NCBI GenBank assembly: GCA_949361645.1
Contig: OX442431.1
Location: forward strand, 1 to 64,000
DNA from: Spongilla lacustris
Lineage: Eukaryota; Porifera; Demospongiae; Spongillida; Spongillidae
DNA length: 64,000 nucleotides
Reading direction: 5' to 3'
Part shown: positions 22,341-32,499 of the stretch, in pieces
Layout: each line of letters starts with the position of its first letter
Numbering within the stretch: position 1 is the first letter of the stretch
Translations under genes and position numbers: made by a program
Notes under the pieces: model-generated
Told to the model about the DNA's origin: nothing
Databases searched by the model: none
What the model saw: the letters and a program-made list of their open reading frames with translations, nothing else

Positions 22341-23462
22341 ATGGGTGATGAAAAGAAGACTCCTCGGTTCAGCGTGAGGCCGCCGGCAAGATTCGTCGCT
22401 GGAACAGACTTCACCCTGTGGATTCAGAGAGTAGAGCTGTATATGAAAGAAGCGGAGATACCCGATGAAAAGAAAGGCCAGGAACTCGTCTCACTGCTGG
22501 AAGACGATGGGTTTCGAATCGTAAGTCAGATGGGTTTGCTTTGCGCTGACAAAGTTGAGTACGCAGCAGTGAAGATGTGCCTTCAGAGACAGTTCTCACC
22601 AGCTGGCGTAGAATTGGAGTGGCAACGTCGGCTGCATGCAGCGCAGCAAAAGAGTACAGAATCCTTGACCGAATTTGCTGGAAGGTTACGTATGTTAGCT
22701 GATAAAGCGTTCCCTTCATGGAAAGCAAACGAAAGACTCGAAATGGCTCGTAACCAGTTTATTAATGGTGTTGTATCTTCGTCCATCCAGTTGAAACTTA
22801 TGCAGGAGAGGCCCAACACATTTGACGGTGCTGTCACACTTGCGTGTCAATTGGAGTCGATAGAGTCAGCTCAGCGCATGCTGCAGACAGCGAAACAGGT
22901 GGGAACTCCTTCAGAAGATACTACAAGGGGCATTAACGCTGCAACGGCAAGTGGAAACAGCAGCTACCAGGAATTAGCTGCGCAGGTGACATCATTGACG
23001 CAGTGGTTAGACAGCCTGCTCAAACATGAACACCAGACAAAGTACTCGAGAAGGGTGAATTGCTGGCACTGCAGGAAACCAGGTCATGTGCGTCGAAATT
23101 GCCCACAGCTTCGAGCAGGTAACGCGGATAACGTTAAAGGGGACAGGTCAGCGAGGCATACCTCGGCGGTTGCGTGTACGCTTACCCTAAAGGGTGCTGT
23201 AGAAGGCTACCCTACCCTCATGTTAGTTGACACAGGTTCATCAGTGACCCTTCTTCACGAGAATGTCTGGAAAGCTGCAGTGAGGGGACAGAAACAGCTC
23301 AGTCCAGCTAAGTATCCAGTGATGGCAGTGAATGGTGAAAGTCTTGTTCTGAGTGGACAAGGTGACGTCTTGTTAAAGGTGGGAGAGCATGTTGGTGTGC
23401 ACAGTGTTCTGGTAGTAAAAGAAATGACACAAGAATGTCTGTTGGGAACAGACTTTTTGTAG
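22341..23462 (+). pseudogene. Gag and start of protease (Ty3/gypsy)
   Basis: The first ATG after the PBS is at 22341. The N-terminal 220 residues are Gag capsid-like (FTLWIQRVELYM, then a helix-rich segment with LTEFAGRLRMLADKAF). A CCHC zinc knuckle, CWHCRKPGHVRRNC, at about 23061-23102 binds the RNA genome. The aspartic protease active site DTGSS is at about 23229-23243, so Gag and Pol share one frame with no frameshift site between them. The frame then hits TAG at 23460-23462, within the C-terminal part of the protease fold just after a GTDFL motif. Unless read through, this removes Pol. Confidence 0.9.
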
Positions 23463-23966
23463 AGACACAATTGTGTTATTGACTTGGGTCATAGAACGCT
23501 AACAATAGCAGGGCATGTGACACCTGTACCATTGTTCTCTGGAGACTGTGCTTGCACTTGTCATGTTCTTGTTAAGGAAACAGTTGTTATTCCTGCTTAT
23601 CATCAAGTACAGCTTCCTGTAGACCTGGCGTCAGATGAAGACTTTCCGGGTCATGTTGGTCTGTTTGAACCTAAAACGGACTTTGCTGAAGACCATGGTG
23701 GTGTTATGGTTGCTCACTCTGTATCTCCTACTTATGGGGGGAAAACGACAATTCAGTTGATAAATCCAACACCTATCCCAGTGACCCTTTACAGCCAGGA
23801 AAAGATTGGTAAGCTGTCATTTTTGCAGGAAGCGGATACAGTGAGGCTGGTAGAACCATCATTGGATAAGAAACCAACAGTGCGTTCAGAGGAAGCTATT
23901 CGTAAGACAATTGATGACATGGCTAGTAAAGTGCAGGGCCTAACCGTGGGAGAACACACTAAATAA
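23463..23966 (+). pseudogene. Protease-RT linker of pol (Ty3/gypsy)
   Basis: This continues the Gag-Pro frame after the TAG without a frame change. It begins with the residues that normally follow DFL in the protease (RHNCVIDLG) and runs through a linker typical of elements of this group (VVIPAYHQVQLPV..., GHVGLFEP...). It ends at an in-frame TAA at 23964-23966, ten codons before the first recognisable pre-RT sequence. Two independent stops within 500 bp mean no full polyprotein can be made without suppression. Confidence 0.85.
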
Positions 23967-26630
23967 AGGAGTCTGTTGCGAGAGTTTGCTGATGTAATTT
24001 CCGTTGGGGATGGGGACCTGGGACGGACACGGGTACTACGTCATAAGATTAATACTGGGGATGCTTTGCCCATTCATCAACAGGCTCGCAGGCTGCCTTT
24101 CCATCAGCGAGACATGGTCCAGAAAATGATCCAGGGAATGTTAGAGCAAGGAATCATTGAACCAGCTGATGGTTCATGGTCATCGCCCATAGTTCTGGCT
24201 AAGACGAAAAACGGTTCATTCAGGTTCTGCGTCGATTATCGTCGTGTCAATGATGTAACAAAAAAAGATGTACACCCCATACCCAGAATCGACGATGCAT
24301 TAGATACCCTTGCAGGAGCAAAATGGTTCTCTACAATTGACTTGGCCAGCGGATACTGGCAGGTGGAGATGGATCCTTCTGACAAAGAGAAGACCACGTT
24401 CGTTACCCCTTTTGGTCTCCACCAGTTCCGTGTAATGCCCTTTGGGTTGACCAATGCACCCAGCACCTTTCAAAGGTTGATGGGCTTGGTATTAGCTGGT
24501 TTAAGTTGGAGTACCTGCTTGGTTTACCTGGACGATATCATCGTCTTTAGCCAGACAGTGGAGGAACACTTTACTCGCCTGGCAGATGTGCTCAGGAGGT
24601 TAAACGAAGCTGGCTTGAAACTAAAACCTAGTAAGTGCCAACTATTTCGCAAAAGTGTTCAATATTTGGGGTACGTGGTGTCTGAGAAAGGCATTGAGAT
24701 TGATCCTGCGAAAACTAGTTGTGTTAAAAATTGGCCAGTGCCCAACAATCACGAAACGTTGCGCCAGTTTCTTGGATTTGCCTCTTATTACAGAAAGTTT
24801 ATCCAGAACTTTGCCGAGATAGCAGCTCCCCTGCATGCATTGACGGAGAAGACGAAATCTTGGCAATGGACAGAACAGTGCGAAGCAGCGTTTTCCAGTT
24901 TAAAGGGAAAGTTGTTACTACCACCCATTTTGTCCTTTCCACAGTTTGACCGAACATTTGTCGTGGATACTGATGCCAGCCAGGAGGGTATTGGTGCCGT
25001 CCTGGCACATGAAGGACACGAGCAAGTCATTGCATATGCTAGCAGGGTTTTGTCGAAAGCTGAAAAGCAATACTGTGCCACTAGACGGGAAATGTTGGCT
25101 TTGGTGTGGGCAGTGAAATGTTTTCGTCCGTACCTTTGGGGGCGGCGGTTTATTATTCGAACTGACCATAATTCTCTCCGTTGGCTGCAGAATTTCAAAG
25201 ATCCTCAGGGCCAGATTGCTCGGTGGCTTGAAATTCTTGCAGAATACGACTTCACCATTCAACATCGGCCTGGGCTGAAACACAGCAACGCAGATGCACT
25301 GTCAAGACTGCCCTGCAAGCAATGTGGCCGTCAAGATTCCGAGGCAACTGCGGTCCTATCAGAGATGAAGAAAGAAGAAAGCAATGACGTCACAAAAGGT
25401 GTTACGGAGGCATTTCAGGCGATGAGTAGTTGGGTACCTGTTCTACCATTCTTCGATCAAAAGCGGGAGCAGCAGTCGGATCCAGATTTAACGCAAGTTA
25501 CCGCATGGATTGTAAATGGAAATGTTCCCACCAAATTTCCCAGTTATGGCAGTTACTGGTTACAAACCTTGTGGGCACAGAGTAGCCACCTTATGCTTCA
25601 GGATGGAGTTCTCTACAGGCGATGGGAAGACGTTCCTGGAAAGGGGCTTAATAAGCATCTGCAGTTTGTGCTACCGAAAGCTTTGGTAAAAACCATTTTA
25701 CAGGAATGTCATGACTCACCAAGTGGTAGCCATCTTGGCATGACAAAGACACTGGAAAAGATTCGATCTAGGTTCTACTGGCCAGGCCAACGCAAGGACG
25801 TAGAAGACTGGTGCAAGGGTTGCGAGATGTGTGCGTCTAGAAAATCTCCATCAACAAAAAGACGAGCCCCATTACAGAGCGACCTTACTGGGTGTCCACT
25901 ACAACGAGTTGCCATGGACATATTGGGCCCCCTGCCACTAACCGACAGAGGTAACAAGTATGTATTGGTTGTGGGGGACTACTTTACAAAATGGGTTGAA
26001 GCGTACGCCATGCCTAATATGGAAACTGGGACTGTGGCTGAACTATTTGTGTCGCGTTTTGTGTGCCAGTTTGGTGTACCAGACGTTCTTCATACCGATC
26101 AAGGAAGAAATTTCGAATCTGCTTTGCTAAAGGAAGTGTGCCAGCTACTGGGAGTGGTCAAAACGAGAACTACCCCTTACCACCCTCAATCAGACGGTTT
26201 GGTCGAGAGATTCAACCGTACCTTGTTGAACCTCCTTAGTATGGCTGCTTCAGAGAATGAACGTGACTGGGACTTACATATTCCAATGGTGATGATGGCA
26301 TACCGGACTAGTGTGCAGGAATCTACTGGCTGCACGCCATTCTATTTGATGTTTGGACGAGAAGGGCGTCTTCCTGCTGATGTAATGTTTCGTCTTCCTT
26401 CTTCCCCTATGCAGGTGAACAAGTACGCTCAGGACATGCGGTTTCGCATGGAGCAGGCTTATCAGCTTGTTCGCGACCGTCTGCAGCTACAACAGCGACG
26501 TCAGAAGGCTCTATATGACAGAACGACAAATGGATCACTGTATGCAATTGGTGATCACGTGTGGCTCCATTGTCCAGCTGTGCCTAAAGGGAAGTCGGCG
26601 AAGCTTCATCGCTACTGGCAGGGCCCATAA
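23967..26630 (+). pseudogene. RT-RNase H-integrase of Ty3/gypsy pol
   Basis: Open from just after the TAA. Reverse transcriptase covers about 24100-24700: FRFCVDYRRVN, STIDLASGYWQ (first catalytic Asp), MPFGLTNAPSTFQ and YLDD at 24525-24536. RNase H follows at about 24955-25300 (VVDTDASQEGIGAVL, YCATRREMLALVWA, RTDHNSL, SNADALSRLP). Integrase has an HHCC zinc-binding motif at about 25710-25850 (HDSPSGSHLG...CEMCASRK) and a DDE core at about 25912-26250 (AMDILGPLP, HTDQGRNFES, SDGLVERFNRTL). All catalytic residues look present. The frame ends at TAA 26628-26630 in the usual W.GP motif of the integrase C-terminus, and similarity continues in another frame, so this end is a frameshift. Confidence 0.93.
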
Positions 26631-27072
26631 GGTGATAGATGTGCTAGGGAAAGTACTCTTTAAAATCCAACACAGAGATCATCCCAGAAAGAAATGTGTC
26701 GTACACTTTGATAGGCTGAAACCCTACGTACATTCGTCAAAGAGGGATGAAGAACAAGAAGTACCGCCCCCTCAGCGTTCGAGTAATGGCGAGCAGGAAG
26801 ATGACGTTGAAATTGAAATTGTTCCTGGGGAATGACCTGATCAGCGTCAGAACGATCCAGTGGACCATGAGGAGGTTCCTGTTGAGCCCCAGGAAGTAGT
26901 AGTCGAAGAGGACGAGGAGGTCGAGCAACAGCAGGCTGCACCGGGAGAAGAAATTGTTGGTGATAATGAAGAAATAGCTGAGCCGATTGTTGCAGAAGAA
27001 GGACAACCAAGAAGATCAACACGAAGCCGCAGAAAGCCCGATAAACTGGGACAGAATATTTATGATGTGTAA
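26631..27072 (+). pseudogene. Integrase C-terminal tail, frameshifted
   Basis: In the frame of 26467 the integrase C-terminus continues (KVIDVLGKVLFKIQ...VVHFDRLKPYV). It runs into an acidic tail, meets an in-frame TGA at 26833-26835, and in the same frame resumes as a Glu-rich stretch that ends with RRSTRSRRKPDKLG, a basic motif common at the end of Ty3/gypsy Pol. The stop at 27072 lies about 15 bases before the polypurine tract, so this is the original end of pol. No chromodomain is recognised. Confidence 0.85.
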
Positions 27073-27087
27073 TGTCGAACCATTCAA

Positions 27088-27103
27088 AGGAGGAAGGGGG
27101 AGT
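27088..27103 (+). other. Polypurine tract
   Basis: AGGAGGAAGGGGGAG directly precedes the 3' LTR (with TAA between), the expected plus-strand primer site for reverse transcription. Confidence 0.85.
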
Positions 27104-27105
27104 AA

Positions 27106-27225
27106 TGTAGCGTACGCAGTTATTACATCATGCACGCACATGCGCAGTAGTATTTATTGTGTATATATATACTAATGTAAGTGTACGTAATATCAGTCTG
27201 GTGATTAAAGCTGGTCTTTGTCACA
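27106..27225 (+). repeat. 3' LTR (120 bp)
   Basis: Same length and sequence as the LTR at 22202-22321. It is followed by ACTA, matching the four bases before the 5' LTR. Confidence 0.95.
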
Positions 27226-28729
27226 ACTATATTCGTATCTTTAATCATTTGCAACTGACACTAATTCAAGACTAAATAAATTTATAACTTTGATGAGAGG
27301 TTGTGAATATTAACCTCCAATAAGATTGGGCATAAGTGTGTAAATGTTCACATTTATTTATTTATTATTACTGTGGATGCATATTTATTTATTATTATTG
27401 TGGGTGCATATTTGAAGGTTCAGCAAGTAAATATAATTAATAAAGTATGTATGTGTGTGTGTGGTGTACCTGTCCTGGGGGGGGGGGGGGGGGGGGGGGT
27501 TAAGCAGGTATATATAACAGAATCTTGTCCTATAATAGTAGCTTGTCTGCCGGGGGGGGGGGGGGGGGGGGTTTCGGGGGTGAAGCTAAATTATTAATCT
27601 TCAGGACATATGTACAAGTCTAGCCCAGGGGGTTGAGATATGACAGAAGTTTGTCTTTTTTTTTTAATACCATACCAGGTATTATTATCATCCCTGGGGG
27701 TACAGGTTAAAACCTTATACTTTCATTGCACGAGTTTACATCCATCATTGTACACATGTGTGAAGCTTTGTGCTGCACCCCTAAAGCTTTGTAACTATTT
27801 AAGATACGTTACATTGTGCGCATGTACGTGTGTGTGTGTGTTGTGTGTGTTAAAGGAATGTTTTGCATATCAATGGATGTATAAAATTAGCTTTCACACA
27901 AAGACTGATACTAAAACTACAAAACACTGCATATTTATGGAAAGCAAGCAAGCAAGCTTGACCCATGCAGTGTGAAGTAAACCAATATTTATTTTCTAAC
28001 ACTATGTGCCAAAATACTGTTAAGTATAATGTTGCAATAACAATGTGTGTGTGCATGTGTGTGTGCGTGCGTGCGTGTGTGTGTGCATGTGTGTGTGTGC
28101 GTGCGTGTGTGTGCGTGTGCCTGTACATAGTGATAACAGGTTCACCACATGTTTAACTGTAATTATTATTGAGCCATTTCAACATGTGACACTTTTACAC
28201 TGGGTGGATATAAATGTGTGCGCGTGTGTGTGCAGTTTCTAGGAACAATTATAGGCTCCGTCCGTGCATGCATGCCTCGCCCTCCCCCCCCCCCTCCCCC
28301 CCCCCCCGCCCCCCCTCCCCCCCCCCCCCGCCCCCCCCCCCCCCCCCCCCATCCGTATACGTTGAGGCTTCGAGCTGCCAGTTGGATAGAGTCAAATTAA
28401 ACGCATATTCATTGACGCTCACAAGCTGGGGACCGCTTAGCACCCAAACAACACTAAACGCAGCTTGCACAGTCGTCAAAAAACTAATTTATTGTTTACG
28501 TGTGCGCTAATTACAATGTACTACCAATACGTATTTATTATTTAATTACACTAGCAGCAAGCAGCGAGCGGGGGGTTCTGGTGTCAAACGATTGTGTGGC
28601 CAACAACAAGTACGACGTGGACAGTGCCTGGATGTGTCTCGAATGTACATGCATCTAAAATTTGACGTTTCAATTTATGTATGCGGTTACAAGTGGCTTA
28701 AACAGTGGGGGTATAGTAGAAGTGTGTTA
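27226..28729. other. Intergenic region with G/C homopolymers
   Basis: No gene recognised. It contains G23 (27477-27499), G20 (27552-27571), a C-rich tract of about 72 bases broken only by single T or G (28279-28350), and a mixed TG/CG dinucleotide tract (about 28040-28125). ORFs here translate the homopolymers into proline or glycine runs and are spurious. Tract lengths may be unreliable because long homopolymers are prone to sequencing error. Confidence 0.6.
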
Positions 28730-28910
28730 AGCTTGTGCATCGCACGCCAGACGTCTGCGAAGCTTGCGGATGACACGGGAGACGTACACAAAGCTCATAG
28801 ATGGCACGGCAGACGTGTATGAACGTGGTGGATGGCACGGCGACTTGTATGAAGATAGTACGTGGCACGGGAAGCGTGCATACAGATGGCAAGGCTAATG
28901 CGTGATTAAA
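28730..28910. repeat. ~31-bp minisatellite
   Basis: About five diverged units of the form GATGGCACGG.AGACGTGTATGAA (for example at about 28769, 28798, 28829 and 28860). Related GATGGCACGGCACGATGG words recur at about 45170, beyond the large satellite array, so the two flanks share a repeat source. Confidence 0.65.
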
Positions 28911-29509
28911 CAGGCCCATATAACGTGGTGTAAGCTCACCTCGGAATTGTCGATCCAGCTGAGCTCTGATCTGCTACCAACGACACTAAATGTGCAATAA
29001 ATAGAATTATTAATAAGTAATTATTACCAATTTCAAAAGTTTATTGGCATAGATATTATGGAGTACCCTGGTATTGCTAGGGTGTTTTGTGTAGCGTCGA
29101 GAAGGTTGTAAAACAGGTGAGCGAGGCTTTAATAAGACTGGCATTTGCTGTACTATAGAGTGCGTGTGTACTGGTACGCGCTCGAGCTAATAATAGGTCT
29201 GGCTTAGTCATTGGATATCATTGCAAGTAAAATTGCATAATGTACGTTAGAGCACAAAGAAAGCTTCTAACAAGTCCTAATGCAATGGAAGTTTTTAAGC
29301 CAAAATGATATGCAGGGCATGTCAATGTTGTTTTTGGCCCTAATGAGATTCAATGTTGTACAAAAAGATACTGTAGCAGCCAAAGAAATGCCACATTGCC
29401 AAATGGTTGTGCTATAGCTTGCGTAACTGTGCCCGTGACTCTCTAAGGTTCTTTTTAAGTACTGATAGCTTGTACATGACCCTGGTAGAGTAAATGTAGG
29501 TTGATCATG

Positions 29510-30060
29510 TGTGCCCATGGGCCTGTAAATATAGCTACCTTGTATAAAAGTGTGGCAAATATAACAGTGTGCCTGCGCGAGTCTGTAAGCGTATGGAATA
29601 GTTACAGTATTTTTAAAATATCGGTATCCAAGCTTTTAGTGCACATGGCTGTATAAGCTTGTCCAATTGCATAGTTAGTGTATGCCCGTTACGGTGTAAG
29701 CTTTTATAGTGCATGCAGACGATGCAGTGCAAATGTGATAGGTTAGTGTAAGTGTGCCGTGAAACCGTATAAGCATCTTTTAAAGCTATCCGTGGTATTG
29801 TTAGTATGCCCATGATGCTATTTTAAAGCTGCACAAGTGTGACCGTGACGGTGTAAGCTTTTATTAATGCAGTGCAAGTGTGTTTGATTAGTGTAAATCT
29901 GCCCGTGACGAAGTACCCTTTTTTGAAGCTGTACAAGTGTGCCCGTGGCTAAAAAATGTGTCCGTGACTTTTTAAAAGCTGTAAAGGTGTGCCCGTGGCT
30001 ATGTAAGGTTAGTGTAAATGTGTACGGGACGGTGCAAGTTTTGGAGATCTAGAGTTTTAG
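29510..30060. repeat. Degenerate GTGCCCGTG minisatellite
   Basis: Repeated elements are GTGTGCCCGTGACGGTGTAAG, CTTTTATAGTGCATGCA and TTTTAAAGCTGTACAAGTG, recurring about every 60-100 bases from 29510 to 30050 with much divergence. It is non-coding as far as can be seen. Confidence 0.6.
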
Positions 30061-30067
30061 TGGCGGG

Positions 30068-30070
<3 letters not shown>

Positions 30071-30140
<70 letters not shown>

Positions 30141-30148
30141 GTGTGTGT
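30071..30148. repeat. (GT)n microsatellite
   Basis: About 65 bases of nearly perfect GT dinucleotide followed by an interrupted GCGTGTGTGTGTTTGTGTG tail. Confidence 0.95.
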
Positions 30149-32499
30149 TTGTGTGGAGGAAGCACCAAAATAAATATTTACTCCCATCTTTTTTCTTCCT
30201 ATACAGGTTCATAGCGCAGCTGCTGTAACTGCTAGCTGATGTACAGCTCTATATATTGTATTATTATTCATTATTACAACAGCCTGAATTGTTTAACAAA
30301 AGCGGCAGGCATGTGCGAAGCTTACTAGTGTGTTTTATGGAGACTTAATCATTAAGAGTGCAGTCTTCACAGTGTTAGGTATAGGCTTGGCTATTACCTT
30401 TGTTGTACAGCGCAATGATGACACCGCACGATGGCTACACCCAAGCACATAAGCCTACAGACTTTCAACCAATTAAAACAAAATGGACTAATGACAACTA
30501 TGGAGCTAGCACGGGCACGCAAGTAAATGGCTTAGTTAAACGGAGGCAACGGCTACGAGGTGTGTTTTGGACACCGTGTAGAAGTTAGCCCCACATTCCT
30601 CAGCCGCACATTCCTGCGGAATAATTACTTTGAGATGAATACGTTTAGCCGTACGGCTAAGCAAAACATGAATTTCATTGTCGCGTAAAACTAAATAAGT
30701 ATAATGTCTACTACCGTGTGCCAGCATACGACGCGGATAGAAGCGTAAAAACGCTTTTAACATATGCACAGTCTTGTATGCACTCTATGACGCTCTTTCC
30801 GATACATAAACACACACACAACAGCAACAATAACAATAATAAATCAATAAGTCAGAGTATTGCGCAATACTGAACCGATAAAATTGGTCACAACCTGAAA
30901 GGCATTAATATTAATTAAAAAAACTAAATACACAAATTGCTACAAATGTATGTACCTCTGACCATGCAAATAATGTATGACTAAATAGAAGCAGTACTGA
31001 TAGACTGAAGCTGGATTTCTGATGCCTGTTCGTACCTTACCTTGACAATGTTGAATGGGCCCCTTCGGATTAGGTTCTAGAATTTTTCCCACAGTTTTGG
31101 TGTTCTTCAGGTATAATGTGATCTTACACTAATGATCTCTGATATTCAGTACTATACATGTAGTTGGCTAGAATAATGTGTAAGGGTATATTTCAGTCCT
31201 GTACATGTAGTTGGCTAGAATGTTGTACTTGAAGTTCTTTCACAGTGCTTCTTACTTCTCTTGTAAATGGGGCACTGCATGGGTTTCACTTTTTAATGCA
31301 GCTGGGATAACATATAATTGCTTTACATAATACGGTATATACTCCTTAATTGTAGGGTCATAGATGGAAAGTATCTGAGGTATAATGTTCCCTTCCCCGC
31401 TTCAGCGGTGCACATATATCATCCTAGTCTGGTGTGTTCACGTAGCATTGTTGTGTCTTTCTCCAAGTTGCCATTGTAGTCATGTAGAACTCTCAGCAGA
31501 ATCGTTATCATCACCAGGTTCATTTGGGGTATTTTTATTCTTGTACATATGTATTATCACTGACAATATAACCCCAGCATCAGCAGTGCCACCACATCCT
31601 TCATCACCACTACAATCACCATTGCTACCATTACCATTATCATGCACTGAATGACGCTTAGCTGCAAATGTGACCTTCACTTGAAGTTGCAGTGACACTT
31701 TGTGCAGAGGTATTCTTAACCTATGATAGGATACTCGTGCTTGTCTAACAAAATTTGCATGAATAATTTATGGTGCATCATGCAGTGATGTATGATACCA
31801 TGCATCTGCTTCTTGTAGTGGGTATAGCTCATCATCATGTGATAATTTAGTCATGCATAGAACATTTGCATTCCATCATGTCCTATGTTTGAATTACAAG
31901 TCATGCAAATGTGCCTGCACTCCAAGCAATGAATTTATAAACCCACTATCTGGCCATGGGTATGGAGGTATGAAAATCCTCCGAATTCAGCCTTGCTGCC
32001 TATTGGATACAAATATTAAGTAATCTAATATCAGTATACCTAAATGATATAACTTTTATTAACTGCTGCCATAAAGATGTCAAAGGATGCATGTGGATTT
32101 GATTTTCCCAACAAAGCTTGTGCAGCAAGGTACAAGTAACCACTTCATTCATTACATGATGCATCTTTTGGAGGTGTCTCCCCTGTGCATGTCAGCAATG
32201 TATTTTGCAAGTGCACTAGGCTCAAAATTGTGCTTTCGTCTACAGAGGTGGCTATAAAATACACACAAACACAAGTACACAAATACATGCATAATTAACA
32301 AACTTCAACCAATGAAATCATAATCATTATTCACATTACAAATTTATGTCAGTACATGTATAGGTAAACAAGATACATAACAGATAAAAAGTTCAGAGTA
32401 CAACTGCATCCTCTATGACAAAGGTCCTGATGAACTGTTTGATGGATCTAGATGATAATAATATACATCAAATCACATATATAAAACCATTATATTACA
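30149..32499. other. Unassigned sequence left of the large satellite
   Basis: No recognisable gene. It contains a segment at about 30524-30610 that recurs beyond the satellite array both directly (about 45085-45140) and inverted (about 44937-44992), two copies of TGTACATGTAGTTGGCTAGAA 48 bp apart (about 31155 and 31203), and an imperfect CACCAT/TCATCAC simple repeat near 31590. ORFs of up to about 89 codons show no family similarity. Confidence 0.45.

Larger units (their letters stand above)
22202..27225 (+). mobile_element. Ty3/gypsy LTR retrotransposon
   Basis: A 5024-bp element bounded by two 120-bp LTRs (TG...CA) that look identical base for base, with ACTA directly outside each LTR as a 4-bp target duplication. 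Internal order is PBS, Gag with a CCHC knuckle, aspartic protease, reverse transcriptase, RNase H, integrase, polypurine tract. The order RT-RNase H-integrase is diagnostic of Ty3/gypsy (Metaviridae) as opposed to Copia. The single reading frame is interrupted by in-frame stops at 23460 and 23964, a frameshift near 26628 and a further stop at 26833. Identical LTRs imply a recent insertion, so the damage is surprising. No env gene is seen. Confidence 0.95.

Noticed and set aside
28214..28510. Proline-rich ORFs over the C tract
   Set aside because: Direct translation of a homopolymer with no conserved flanking sequence.
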